Source: Catenaria anguillulae PL171
Taxonomy: Eukaryota > Blastocladiomycota > Blastocladiomycetes > Blastocladiales > Catenariaceae
NCBI GenBank assembly: GCA_002102555.1
Contig: MCFL01000006.1
Coordinates: 1 to 64,000, forward strand
Length of the DNA stretch: 64,000 nt
Reading direction: 5' to 3'
Under the pieces are notes generated by a model. It worked only from the letters and a program-made list of their open reading frames with translations, was not told the DNA's origin and searched no databases. Made by a program: the position numbers and the translations under genes. Positions 47,108 through 58,539 of the stretch are shown here, in pieces (position 1 is the first letter of the stretch; each line of letters opens with the position of its first letter).

Positions 47108-48972
47108 ATGACTGCAAGTCACTCCCACGATCACTCCCACGGCCACTCACACGGCCACTCACACGATCATGACGCTGGGTCGACGACTTCCCAGCCAAAG
47201 TCGCTCATGCAGCGACTCACGTCCCGCTCTGTCCGACTTGCCGTCATGCTCACCATGACCACATCCTTCTTTTTCGTGGAGCTCATCTTCGGCTACATGA
47301 CCAACTCGTTGTCGCTCGTCGCCGATGCATTCCACATGCTCAGCGACCTGCTCTCGCTCATTGTCGGGTTGATTGCGATTCGCCTGGCCAAGTCGTCCAA
47401 CTTTGGGCTCAACTGGACATTTGGATGGGCTCGGGCAGAGATTGTCGGCGCATTGATCAACGGTGTCTTCTTGCTCGGATTGTGCTTGACCATCTTCATG
47501 GATGCCATTGAGCGGTTTACGTCGCCCGAGGGAATCACTAATCCGAAGCAGGTGCTCATTGTTGGTGGCATTGGATTGGCCATCAATGTCGTTGGTCTAT
47601 TCCTCTTCCACGGTACGGCAACTGGTTCTTTTCGCATGGTACCTTTGGTGTCCGCAGCCGGAATCTGACATGGGTGAATCACACTTCTTCCGTCGTGGGT
47701 ATCTAGAGCACGGACATGGCCACAGTCACGGACATGGTCACAGCCACGGTCACGACCATTCGCATTCGCATTCGCACGGCAAGTCCAAGGCCAAGTCAGC
47801 AGACACCGACTTGGAACTCGGGTCGACTGTCGCCGAGTCTCGCCACGCATCGACCGAGCTCTTGAACCGCAACCAAGCCGCCGCCGACCAGACTCCAGGC
47901 TCGTCTCGCTCCACCACCCCGGCCAACCTCACCGAAGTTGTCATTTCCGACCCTGCCCTCGGCGACCCAATCCGCGTCACGCGCATGGGAACTCATGTTT
48001 CGATCGAGGGCGGTGCGGCCGGCGTCAAGCGGTCCCGGTCTCGCTCGTCCACTCGTTCCGGGGACCATGTTCGCACTTTGTCGACGCCTGCTCCTCCGGT
48101 GCCAGCCATCGCTTCGGCACGTCAAAGCCTCGACCGGGATGTCGAGGCTGGTCACGCACACGATTCGCACTCGCATCACGACCATGATCATGACCATGAC
48201 GACGGCCAAGCGCACGAGCATACGGATCTCAACATGCGCGGCGTGTTTCTGCATGTCGCTGGTGACGCACTTGGCTCGATTGTACGCTGCTCGCATACCC
48301 TCGATTACATTCCACCCCACGTGTTCGATTTCGTATCTCACGCATGTTCCACAGGCTGTCATGATCTCTGCTGGAACTGTCCTCGCATTCACCGATCCCA
48401 TCACCAACGAAGTCCCACACGGGCTTCTCTACCTCGACCCTGCGTGTTCCATGGCCATTGTCGTGCTCCTCTTGCTCGGCACCATCCCGCTCGTCCGTAG
48501 CGCCGCCACCATCCTGTTGCAAGTTGCGCCGCCCAATGTCGACCTTGGCGAAGTCCGAACCCAAATGATGCAGATTCCCGGCGTGGTTGACGTGCACGAG
48601 CTGCACATTTGGCAACTCGACAACACAAAGACGATCGCAACTGTCCACGTTGCACTCGATTCCGAGCTCGACCCGTCGTCGGTCACGGTCGACCCAGAGT
48701 CGCAAGCCTTGATTCCCAACCGTCGGGCCAGCGGCGAGTATCGCAATGTTGCGGCCGAGATTAAGCGTTTGTTGCATGGCAAGGGCGTGCATTCGACGAC
48801 GGTGCAACCCGAGTTTGTGGCGAGGGATGGAAATGGGCAGGTGGCCGTGAGTGCGGCGCATGGCGGGTCCGATTGCATGTTCCAGTGCCCGTCGGAGTGT
48901 GCAAAGGAGGTGTGCTGTGCAGTCAAGAATGCGGCCTTGGCCGATGCAAAGGACAAGGAGCACGCTCATTGA
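47108..48972 (+). CDS. Cation diffusion facilitator zinc transporter (ZRC1/COT1/SLC30 type)
   Basis: Proton-coupled exporter that moves zinc from cytosol into vacuole or other organelles. Exons 47108-47612, 47707-48281 and 48355-48972 give 565 residues. The N-terminus is His-rich (HSHDHSHGHSHGHSHDHD). TM2 carries the metal site HMLSD and TM5 the matching HVAGD, with further helices LLGLCLTIFMDAIERF and LLYLDPACSMAIVVLLLL. The TM4-TM5 loop of about 200 residues has two more His clusters around a Ser/Arg-rich linker. The C-terminal domain is the CDF metallochaperone-like fold (VVDVHELHIWQLDNTKTIATVHV) and ends in a Cys-rich tail (CMFQCPSECAKEVCC). All metal-site residues are in place. Confidence 0.93.
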
Positions 48973-49110
48973 TTGTGACTGTGTCTTGTCTCATGTACCA
49001 TCAGGCCATGCTGGTAGCCTTTGGAATTGCTTTCTCTCGCTAATCATTTGTAAACATTGAATATACCACAAGAACCGTTCACATCCTCTTCCTGTCTGAA
49101 AAACTGGCTC

Positions 49111-51214
49111 TCACATCACATCCAACGGCAAGTCCTTTGCCCACGACAAGACTTGGAGCTCGTCATCCTCACCGTGCTCATTGTCGTCTTCTGGTACCAC
49201 GAGCTTGGGCAAAGGAGGCAACGTCACCTTTCCCGACCTTTGCTGGGCATGATCCATCCCTGGCATCCCATTCACAACCTTGACGGCAACCCTCGCCCTC
49301 GCCTCGGCGGGACTCGGCGTCCACCGATCCAATGCCGACGACCCGCGCGTATACGTTCTTGTCGAGTCGGATCCTGACGAGCCGGGCCGGCTATTGCCAC
49401 TGCCGGACGATGCCAATTCGTCCTCCTCATGCACGCTATCTGCCTTGTATGCAACTTTGGACTGTCGGCCAGCAGCTCGGCCAGCGATACGATTGCGGGC
49501 ACGAAAGCTCAGGTCCTTGTTTTGTTGGTCGGCGTGTCCAAAGTGCTGCGACAAGAGCGAGCTGCCGAGTCCACCACCAGAGCTCGGCAGACCCAGGCTG
49601 ACGGCGTTGGCGGTGGCAACGGGCGGTCCGCCAACGACCAGAAAAGTCATGGGGGGAATCCCGGTGGGCGAGGCGGCAAGCGTGGTGGAAGGTGAGGAGG
49701 GGTTGGATTTCGTCGGGCTGCAAGATGGGTCGGTGGGAACGAGCCACACCTTGCCCGTTGCTGGGTCGCCGTCGGGAACAGGAGGTGGGATGGTGGTCGC
49801 GAGCGAGCCGTAGCGGAGCAAGTGTTCCCTTTTCAATTTATCACATTTCAATCCCATGGTGAGTCACTGAGCTCACAGATAACGGCGGTCTGCTTGATGG
49901 AAATGGGTATGACACATACTGTCGAGACGCACGCACAGCATCCTCTCGTGAAACATGCATGGCGAGCGCTTGTGGAGTCACGCCTGGTTTCAAATTGACG
50001 AGAACCTGGTTCTTGTTTCTAGCACCAACGATACTTGCAACCTGATGGCCAGTGGGAATGTGAGACATTTGCACCTCGCTAGAAGTGCTTGTACTATGCG
50101 TCTGCGTCTTGCCCGCGCCGGTAAGGTTGGCGTCGGATGAAAACTCGACACGGCAGTTGTTTCCCGGGACTGTTGTTGCGAGTGATTGCCAATCCGAATA
50201 GTAGTTTTCAAAGAGCAGCTTGCGGACCCGTGGGCGACAAGGTTGGTAGCGCTTGAGAGTCACATGTGTGTCGTGAGAAACAGTGATTTTGGGTGGACCC
50301 GGTGGGACTGGCGCAGGCACAGGTTGGACATTTGGGGCAGCAGATGCTGGTCGAGTCGGAGCTCGCGATTGGGATTGCTCGGCAAATGTGTGAAGAAAGA
50401 CCTGAGTTGCATGCGCGAATTGTGTTTCTGTTGACGAAAGGTGTTGAGCATCACCAGGGGGAAGATTGATGTGGTATCCAGACTTGACCAGAGACGCACC
50501 AAACCTCAGTTGCTGCAGCGCGATTGGCGCGGCATATGCCATTTCCCGGACTCGATTGAAATAGGTTGCTGGGTCTTTGACATACAGGCTTGCTGCTGCG
50601 TAGTTTGCGGGACATGGGTCGGTCACCATGGGCTCGCTCAAGAGGTTTTGGATGGCGACAAGGAGTGCGGCTAAGTCGGTTCCCGATGCCCAAAACTGCA
50701 GGAGCGCACATACGAGGACACCGTCATTAGGTCGGACTGCAAAACTTTCCCAGTGTTGCTGATTAGCAAAGAGCGTCCGGGGGGCAATGGCGGAAACCGT
50801 TGCAGTCAAGACTTCAAGGCGAACCGTTTGGATGATATGGAACCGTGAGGAACTTGACGATAGGAGGGTCAAGGTCAAAAGAATCCGGAAATTGAAGGTC
50901 TACAATAAGCTGTGCACCTGTTTTGCGCTGGAGAGCACTGATGAGCACATGGCGTGGTAGGATATGGAGGAAGCAAGGGAACATGTGCGACGCTCACCTG
51001 CCCAGTCTGAATCGTCCAACCCGCTCAGAGTGACGCGCCAAGCGTGTACGTTTCGGTCAATCAAATCGACTTCAATTCCCTGATGTCATTGCAATGTTAG
51101 CCCGGAACCCGATGTGCGCTGAGGAGCTTTAGAGGTCTATGCACGGACCGAAATGGGATCCCGGTCAAGGAGATACAATGCTCGTTGGAGCAACAAGGTG
51201 GAGCGTGACTTCAT
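49111..51214 (-). CDS. E2 ubiquitin-conjugating-fold protein with long C-terminal extension
   Basis: Five exons join in frame: 51149-51214, 50998-51079, 50825-50917, 49920-50736 and 49111-49828, giving 591 residues. The spliced N-terminus reads as an E2 core. It has helix LLLQRALYLLDRDP, strand WRVTLSGLDDSDWAG, then DLQFPDSFDLDPPIVKF, and YHPNVRPNDGVLVC with HPN and a Cys at the catalytic position. The helix LLVAIQNLLSEP and ANYAAASLYVKDPATYFNRV complete the fold. The rest (about 410 residues) has an unrecognised conserved-looking block (YQPCRPRVRKLLFENYY, ATTVPGNNCRVEFSSD) and a Ser/Pro-rich tail. Without splicing the active site is unreadable; introns of 69, 80, 88 and 91 bp use donors gtccgt, gtgagc, gttcgc and gtatgt. 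Confidence 0.78.
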
Positions 51215-51815
51215 GACGGACAGGTACTCAGCTGGCAGGCGTCTTGATGTATGTGTTTCTTATTGCTCTGGGTTGACAAATCAACAAACGAGTGGGATAC
51301 TCTTTGTGGTGCCTCCTCACCTCTCATATTGGCCGAATCATCGTTTACACTTTGCGACGCGAATTCTGTGCGGACATTTGCTCAGTGGTCGGTGAGCCAT
51401 GCACAGGTGTATCAGCTTGGGCAATGGGCACAGTGCTCAAATGAGGCACGTCAACCTGGCGACGACATCAACCACGCTTGACCGCGCGCGTTAATGAAAG
51501 CCAACGCAACTGCCTACCACTGCCTATACCTTATAGTAAACAGGGACACACAGGCAGTGGTGCCCGAGTTTTGCTCTGGTTTCTACATAGGTCGATGTGA
51601 ACCGACTCTGCCTCAGCTGATCACATTTCGCAAATCACAAGCCAATTTGAAGTCACCACGCGGCCAACAGCGCCAAAACGCCACAAGCTCGAAGCTCAAC
51701 GGCTACCGGGGGAAAAATGCACAAAAGCCGGCGGTTCCCTGATGCTCCATCCACCAATCATGTCCTTACAGCCCAATGCAATCGCTCAAGCCTGAGGCAC
51801 ACAAGTTAGTACAAC
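51215..51815. other. Divergent intergenic region, 0.6 kb
   Basis: Between the E2-like gene and kinesin-13 copy A. Both promoters should be here. No coding feature or RNA seen. Confidence 0.45.
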
Positions 51816-53486
51816 ATGATGAAGCACTCGTCCTCAACGTCGTCCTCGACGTCGTCGCTCCACAAGACGCAGCACGTCCGCGGCATCGCCAAAAGGCCCG
51901 TCGTCGCCGGGTCGGTGGATTCCAAACTGGCCGAGGCTGCTGCCCGCAAGGCCATGACGCCTCTCCAGCGCAACCAAGCAAAGTATGAGGCAGCCATGCA
52001 CGCGCACCAAGCGAGCCTCGACAAACACTCGGCCGTGCCCTACTCTGATCGAGCCGCGCTGGACGAGTCTATTTGTGTTGCCTTTCGCGTGCGCCCCGTG
52101 CTGCCCGTGGAATCCAACGAGCGCGGCCTGTTTGAGGGCATTCATGTCCGCAACCCAAAGACATTTGTGTACCACCCGATTGACGGCACATTCCAGCCGG
52201 CCGCCCTTGAGACGCACTGCTTTGACAATGTCGATGTTGCGTTTGGACCCGATGCCGACAATGCCACCGTGTACGATGCCCTGGCCCGCCCGCTGCTCCC
52301 GTTTGTCACGAGCGGCGGCCTCGCAACCCTCGTCGCATACGGCCAGACCGGCGCCGGCAAGACATTTACCATGACGTCGCTCAATGCTCAGCTGCCGCAA
52401 GACATCTTTCCGCACATTTCCAGCTCGCACCATGTGACATTGGCGTATTTCGAGATTTACGGCGACGAGGTTTGCGACCTGCTCAACGAGCGGGAAAAGG
52501 TGCACATTCGGGCCACCAACGAGGCGACCGTGGTCACTGGCGTTGCTCAGCGAGTCGTGTCTTCGCCGCAAGAGTTTCTGCATGCCGTGGAGACGGGCGC
52601 CGAGCATCGCCGGACCCGTGCCACGTTCAAGAATGATGTCTCTTCTCGCTCCCATGCGGTGTGCGCCGTGTCGTTTTACCCAAAGAACACCGTGGCTGGT
52701 GGTGCATTCACCCCGCCCGAACACTTGACGCTTGCGGGCAACACGCTGCTCATTGTGGATCTCGCAGGCAGCGAGCGTGCAAGCGACCAAGCGCACCACG
52801 ACGCCATCCGCATCCGCGAAACACAAATCACCAACAAGTCGCTCATGACGCTCAAGGAGTGCATCCGCAACCGGTACCTGTCGTCGCTGCCCTCGCACGC
52901 AAACAAGCACATCCACATCCCCTTTCGCACGTCCAAACTCACGCTCGTGCTGCGCGAAGCCCTCGACCCGGCTGCACGCGTGCCCACGCGCACCATCCTG
53001 ATTGGCCATCTGGCCCCCAGCCTGGCCGACTCGCAGCATTCGCTTTCGACGGCACGGTACGTGGCCAATCTGAAAGCGTCGAGCATGGACCACGCCAAGC
53101 AAGCCACGGCGCGCCTCGGCGGTCCTGCCAACAGCGCATCCAATGCGCCCGTGCACCCGAGCAAGTGGACGTACAAGCAACTCGCGCGCAAGTTTGCGCA
53201 GTGGTCCAACAATGCCATTGTGCTTGACAAGATTGTCCCGTTTGTGGCCGTGGACAACACGCTGAATGCCTTTTTGGAGCGGCGCAAGGCGGGCGAGAAG
53301 GCGCACATTCCCCCGTGGATGGAGTTGCAGCAGATGCCCTTGTGGGAGTGGGTGGCAAAGTGCAAGGCCATCGGTGTGACGGAGGCAACGGCAACTAAAG
53401 CTTTTGAAAAGTACCAGATCGAGTTGGCCACGGGCAGGACGCAGACTAAGGCAAAGGGCGAGCAGCTGAGCGTATTGCTCGTCTGA
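51816..53486 (+). CDS. Kinesin-13-type motor, copy A
   Basis: Single exon of 556 residues. Internal-type motor with a short basic Ser-rich N-terminus and a neck-like helix before the motor core (about residues 84-440). Motifs: CVAFRVRP, P-loop AYGQTGAGKTFTM (176-183), switch I NDVSSRSHAVC, switch II LLIVDLAGSERA, and RTSKLTLVLREAL. Kinesin-13 depolymerises microtubule ends and in flagellates helps control cilium length. A C-terminal helical domain (WTYKQLARKFAQWSNNAIV, then WVAKCKAIGVTEATATKAF) resembles a SAM-like fold. The motor half is almost identical in DNA to copy B at 59086-60825, in inverted orientation, but the C-terminal 120 residues differ clearly. Confidence 0.92.
   Translation: MMKHSSSTSSSTSSLHKTQHVRGIAKRPVVAGSVDSKLAEAAARKAMTPLQRNQAKYEAAMHAHQASLDKHSAVPYSDRAALDESICVAFRVRPVLPVESNERGLFEGIHVRNPKTFVYHPIDGTFQPAALETHCFDNVDVAFGPDADNATVYDALARPLLPFVTSGGLATLVAYGQTGAGKTFTMTSLNAQLPQDIFPHISSSHHVTLAYFEIYGDEVCDLLNEREKVHIRATNEATVVTGVAQRVVSSPQEFLHAVETGAEHRRTRATFKNDVSSRSHAVCAVSFYPKNTVAGGAFTPPEHLTLAGNTLLIVDLAGSERASDQAHHDAIRIRETQITNKSLMTLKECIRNRYLSSLPSHANKHIHIPFRTSKLTLVLREALDPAARVPTRTILIGHLAPSLADSQHSLSTARYVANLKASSMDHAKQATARLGGPANSASNAPVHPSKWTYKQLARKFAQWSNNAIVLDKIVPFVAVDNTLNAFLERRKAGEKAHIPPWMELQQMPLWEWVAKCKAIGVTEATATKAFEKYQIELATGRTQTKAKGEQLSVLLV
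51822..53120 (+). repeat. Inverted repeat arm A (kinesin-13 motor)
   Basis: 1,299 bp that match 59521-60819 on the other strand with no length difference and, by eye, only about a handful of substitutions (for example near 52306, 52545 and 52683-52698). The match starts right after the start codon region and ends abruptly at CGCCTCGGC. Confidence 0.85.
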
Positions 53487-53680
53487 GGTTTTCGCTTCAA
53501 AGTTGGTCTTTGGTTGTTGGGGTTTGGAGAGCAGCGGGAGTCTTGATTATCCACATTTTGCACACACCCAAGTTGCTTTTACATTGCAATTTGATGACTC
53601 GTTGATAACATACACACAATGCTCTTTCTTTCACTCCAAATAGTTATTCACACCCAAGGACCCAGTTTCTATGCTTCTGC

Positions 53681-54196
53681 TTACTCGCCCTTGTTGGTCA
53701 CACGTACCCACCACTTTGCGGCTGCCGGCACTGGAAACTCGTTGGCCCTGACACCCTTGCTGGCAACAAGCTTGGCCTGCACACGCCTGTTGAGCATATC
53801 CTCGCTCATGGTCGGAAATGCCCACGTTTGCGAGACAATCCAGTTGGTGTTGGCGTCGACATTCTGGCGAAGCGTAAACCTGCCCGTCTTGTCGTTCCAC
53901 GTCCACTCGCCGTTGCCGCCGGCCTCGGGGCACGGCGCAGCAATGCATTGCGTGTGCGACGTGATGGTGAATTGGCCGTTGCGCTCAATGGTGAGCCGGT
54001 GTCCGTTGGTGCCTGTCGAGTAGGTGGCGGGGAGCGGGAAGGGCGCAGGGAGGTTTTGGGCTACGTATGGGCAAGGACCAGAGGGATGGGAGTTAGATCA
54101 CAAGTGACGCGAGGTCGGTTGCAATGGCAGGAGAACTGGGTGCTTACCAAGAGCAATCGCGACAAGGGCGAGGAGGACGACGGCGTTGGAGAGCAT
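53681..54196 (-). CDS. Secreted small protein with FPLPATY motif
   Basis: Exons 54148-54196 and 53681-54060 with an 87-bp intron (gtaagc...cgtag) give 142 residues. Exon 1 encodes a signal peptide MLSNAVVLLALVAIALG; cleavage would leave AQNLPAPFPLPATY. The mature part contains two Cys (CIAAPC), NGEWTWNDKTGRF, and an end EFPVPAAAKWWVRV. It is a paralog of the cytosolic-looking protein at 18881-19315. No known domain recognised; the strand-rich pattern suggests a small beta fold. It is convergent with kinesin-13 copy A. Confidence 0.75.
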
Positions 54197-54991
54197 GGTG
54201 AATGATGGAGATCGATTGTTGATGGCTGTGAAGTAAAGTAACAGTGTATGGCCGATGGCGGGTTGGGATCGAATGATGCAGATGAGGGTGAGGGAGGGAT
54301 AGGCGGGGGTTGGCAGCCCTTTTGTACCAGTACCGAAGGTCGTTGGCGAGTGCCCGTACACACATGTGTTCCCATGTGCTCAAGTCTTGGCACACCCGGC
54401 CCATGCCGTTTTTGCATGCATCGTTCCAAAAACATTGACACAACGCCTGCAGAAGTATTGCAACTTGTGTTTTGCCTCAGATTGATATTTCATTTTCTTT
54501 CAAACCGGTGCAGCACAGTAACAAATAGAATGTTTCATGTGCAACCGCTTCGCCTTCCTTGTCCGGCCGCTCCATGTCTCCTGCAATCCACGCAGCAAGC
54601 CCGGCCATCACCTTTCCCACACTGCACGTTGCCAAGAGAACGTTGAAGCACGGTGGACCTGCTGAACGCCGTGTGTACTTGGGTATCAGCAGAGGGCATC
54701 TTGGGGAAGCATGAACGGATGGCGGAGAGACTTCAGAAACGGTGGCGACCTTCGCCAAACCAGTCGCCGGACTTGCGTCGCATTTGTGGGTCAAGTGAAA
54801 CACTGCAAACCGAACGATTTTGGTGGATGTCTCACTTGAGCTGAGCCACTGAGGAAAAATGCGACCCACCACGATCACAAGCATTTCCATGGCTGTCATG
54901 AGCCGACCCGGACAAGAGAAGGGAGAAACATTTGTTGCATGGTGAGCATGAAAAGGGTGAGATCACATCATCATTCGATCATTCGCATAAT
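54197..54991. other. Intergenic, 0.8 kb
   Basis: Holds the promoter of the secreted protein (minus strand) and the 3' flank of the ferric-reductase-like gene. The 140-codon ORF at 54477-54899 (minus) has no family features and was not called. Confidence 0.45.
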
Positions 54992-56601
54992 TCACCAACC
55001 AAATGCTTCCGTGTGCAACCACCAATCCCTTCTGAGGGCCGTGACTCCGTTAACCATTGATTCGGGACCAGCGACTGGACAAGGGTGTGGATAAGGTGAG
55101 TGACGACTCATCATGAAAAACCAGTCCAAGAGCAGAATGACAACATACCAAATCCAAGTGTCGGCAAATCCAGCAATGTTGGGACAACTTATCCAAATCT
55201 GGCCGGCCATCCCTCCCCGTAACCACCACATTGACGCACTCAACAAACGGGACCTTGACACCAAGCTCGGTCTCGAAATGCGTTGCTAGCCTTGGCGCGA
55301 TTTGCGCTGTGACGGACTCGGTTCGAACGATCCAAATGATGTGAATAGATTCGAGGTGGATCTTATCTGGTCGTGAAGATTGGAGCAGTGCAATATGGTT
55401 GAGCCATGCAAGCACGGGTGTAATGCCAATGCCGCCCGCAACGAAGATGACTTGCTTGAATTTGGTCAAGGGAAGATGCGGAGCAGGAGGAATAAATGCT
55501 ACCAGGCGGCGAATATGTCTTGGCGTAAGCTTTGTTTCCGTGAAGCCGTGCGAATGTTGCCGGACGTTGATTGTAAGCCCTGGGAACAACAAAATGCGTT
55601 AACCGATCTGTTTGTGGGTAAATACTTGGACAATGATCTGGCTGAAGTGTACCAATGGATTTTGCACCAACCTGGGACACACGAGGAGAAAAAGGGTGGA
55701 AGGTGGACCATGGCCTTGCTGCGACATAGACTACGTGATCCGGAGTGGGAAGCGGAGCTGACGGCGAGGCAATCGACAAATTCATATCCACCTTGACGAG
55801 TCCATCCGATAGACCTCTTGCGACCGTGAATGAAGTTTGGTTTCGCTGCACTTGTAATGCGATGGCCGCCTTATTGGCCAAGAATGCCACCACCATGGGT
55901 GCAACCGCGAAGAGCGAGTACTTGGTATGGAGCACGACAAACAAGGCAAACAACAGGAAAAACACATGGTGTGCCGCAGAGAACAGGCCATAAACGGCTC
56001 GGCGTACGGGTCGGAAACTAGTCACGGACAAGAGCATCAAGGAGCTAAATGCGACCAAGCCGTTTCGCATACTGCCACGCTGAAGCTGCTCGGCGACCGT
56101 GCCATCTTGAATCCAGAATGCGAAATGTGTCGCAACGTGGGCAAGAGCGAGAAGTGTGCCAAAACGCGCACACCACTTGTGCAAAAGAATGAGTCGAAGG
56201 CGGGGGAGCAAAGTAGCAAACGGAGAAAAGTGAATGCCGAGCAGTGTGGTCATGAGAAAGTGTGGAAGAGCAATGTATGCAAACCGATCGACTGTAGCCA
56301 ACGTAGAGTACTCGTGCGAGAGTGTGAAGGCAACAACAATCGGGAGATAAATGAGCGCGGTGACGGCCAGGTCGACAACGATTGGCGAATGGTACGAATA
56401 CCATACAAAACTCGCGCGCTTGTCACACTGGGTGGAGAGGGGCGCTGTCGCGCAAGGCGAGCATGCGAGGCGAAGCGAGTATCGTCGTGCTGCACCTGCT
56501 CCGAGGACGAGGGTGAGCAACAAAAGGAAAACCAACACTCCTGAGATGAGGTTGGGCGTGGGAATCAATGACAAGTCGGCGGAGCCTGCTGTATTTGCCA
56601 T
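54992..56601 (-). CDS. Ferric-reductase/NADPH-oxidase-type flavocytochrome
   Basis: Transmembrane electron-transfer enzyme of the FRE/NOX superfamily. Exon 55653-56601 encodes an N-terminal helix and the heme-binding core. Paired His lie in LLALAHVATHFAFW and SAAHHVFFLLFALFVVLH. RPWSTFHPFSP is the FAD-binding HPFS/T position. A 73-bp intron joins to 54992-55579: GLTINVRQHSHGFTET, then the NADPH motif FVAGGIGITPVLAWL and GRPDLDKL. The last part is unclear. An intron from about 55165 to 55089 looks natural, but the frame after it does not give the expected terminal block VAGPESMVNGVTALRRDWW unless one base is shifted. Whether the enzyme reduces iron or makes superoxide cannot be decided; no EF-hands are present. 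Confidence 0.8.
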
Positions 56602-57715
56602 CGCAGAAACGGGAAAATCGATAACTTGATGTTGTGCTGTGTTTTGCTACACAGAAGTACAATCATGAGGCACCCAAGCACATGGGTCGGAATAGTTCTG
56701 TGGGAGCAGACGAGAGATAATGAGCTCGTCCGACGTTGAGGAACAAAGGGACGATAAAGATTTTTGAATCGACAAAACGCCTCTCAGCCTGCCTGTGGGA
56801 ATCCAACCGTTGCTTGGCGGAAACAGGGCAGTGAGCCCCAGATTCCAATCACAGCCCAGTGCCGCTGAGTAAGGAATGTATGTATACGACATGCACGTAG
56901 TTTGCTCACCCTAACTGCAGAATTGCGGAAAGAACACTCGAACTCCATTGCTTGCCCAAATTGAGCCTGATGGATGGTGTAGGTGGTACGCTGATGGTTG
57001 ACAAATCAAAACCAATTTGGGTACCTGATGGTGTGAGCAAGCCGAACGCAAATCTCACCACATGGGCGGAATGAGTACAGACCGTCCTTGCTCGACGCCA
57101 CGAAACTGACATTGACTGATACGATGCTTTTCATGAATGAAAAAGTGGGTCGCATTTGCGCAATAGAGGCCCACGCGTCGGCCACATCATACAAACAACC
57201 CGGCACTGCCATAGCCTGGACACTGCAGAGGGCAGTTGAGACAGACTGGCCCGTCATGGGTACGGTGTGGGCACGTGGCATGAGTGCCGCCCAGAGGCAC
57301 GACGCCTTTGCTGTGTCTATTGACGACAAATGACGTACTTGTGTAACTTCTGCATGACTTTCGGTCGTTTTCGGGTACGTGGCCGTGCGGGATATCTTGG
57401 GCGCCACATGTTGTGTACATATACTCTTGTCGAGCGCGCGGGCGGGAGAAGCGTTGTGAGTGAGGTCATCGTTGAATCCGAGCCGTACCTGCCGATCACC
57501 AGAGTTTGTCGTCTGTCAGCACACTTTGTTGCATGGACTGGGTTCCGTCATCGCCATATCGGCCGTCCCTGAAGCCATCGCCATGATCCCGCAGTGTAAA
57601 TAAAACCCCTTGCGTTCCCCTCGACTCGACGCCAAACGCTCAAGCTCGCTATCCAGCACCAACAATACGCCCACTCATAGCCCTGACCACGTCGCCATTG
57701 CATACATACTTCAAC
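56602..57715. other. Divergent intergenic region, 1.1 kb
   Basis: Promoters of the ferric-reductase-like gene and the PRXL2-like gene. An AT-rich TGTAAATAAAA sequence about 115 bp upstream of 57716 may act as a TATA-like element. Two ORFs of 81 and 133 codons overlap on opposite strands around 57000-57400 and lack family features. Confidence 0.45.
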
Positions 57716-58539
57716 ATGAGCTTTCTTCAACGCATCCTGGGCAACGCACCCACAAAGACCAACGGCGCCCTCCTCAGTAATGTCAACCTGATCCCCATTC
57801 CGTACCCGCCGCCGGCCGAGGGCACCGCCGCCGAAGTGCCAAAGCCCGTCGTGTCGCAGTCGCTGTGGGAAAAGTCACCCGCTCTCATTGTGCTGATTCG
57901 TCGCCCTGGTCCGTAGGATTTACATACACTGCGACATTCGGTTTGAAACACTGTGCGTACTAACTTTCCGGCCCATCGATACGATACCGTGCAGGCTGTC
58001 TTCTCTGCCGTCAGGAAGCCATTGCTTTGAACGAGCAACGCGAGCTGATTGCCAAGCAGTACGGCATCCGAATGGTTGCCATTCTCAACCAAGAGTTTGG
58101 ATCGCAAGATTTTGTCACCAACTGGTGGAAGGGTGAAGCGTACTTTGACAAGGATCTTGGTCTTTTCAAGGCTATGGGGTCCGCGCTTCTCACTTTGAAT
58201 TCATGTCCCTCTCGCATCCGATTTCAGATTCCTAACACAGCACTGCAACATGCAATCACCAGTGACGGAACCCTTCGCCGCGCTTCGTTGCTCCAATTGA
58301 TGCTCCCCAGCGTGATTGCCCGCGGCCAAAAGGCCAAGCAAGTCGCCGAGGGCAACTTGCAGGGCGACGGCACCATGCTCGGCGGACTTCTCATCATGCG
58401 CCCCGGCGACAAGGGCATGCAGTACGATTATGCCGAAACCGAATTTGGCGATCACGCACCCATTGAAACTGTGCTCGAGAACTGCAAGAAAGTTGCCGAA
58501 GAGTTTGGCACGGCTGTCCAGGTTCAGGCATCGGCGTAG
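57716..58539 (+). CDS. Peroxiredoxin-like 2 (PRXL2/AhpC-TSA_2) thioredoxin-fold protein
   Basis: Exons 57716-57908, 57995-58178 and 58263-58539 give 217 residues. The first junction builds VLIRRPGCLLCRQEA with the redox CxxC (CLLC). The second builds FKAMGDGTLRRASLL, continuing to GNLQGDGTMLGGLLIM and EFGDHAPIETVLENC, all PRXL2 family blocks. It is expected to be a cytosolic thioredoxin-fold antioxidant; PRXL2 members lack the classical peroxiredoxin TxxC site. Intron 2 is 84 bp and stays open in frame, so retaining it would add 28 residues without a stop. Donors gtccgt and gtccgc are unusual. Confidence 0.88.

Noticed and set aside
51834-53306. 490-codon minus-strand ORF opposite kinesin-13 copy A (and its twin at 59314-60807)
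   Set aside because: Antisense shadow of the motor domain. Its presence in both copies follows from their DNA identity, not from selection on the antisense frame.
54477-54899. 140-codon minus-strand ORF in the gap after the secreted protein
   Set aside because: No domain, signal peptide or plausible exon partner.
57006-57407. 133-codon minus-strand ORF and overlapping 81-codon plus-strand ORF
   Set aside because: Mutually overlapping on opposite strands in an intergenic region, no family features, no good splice partners.
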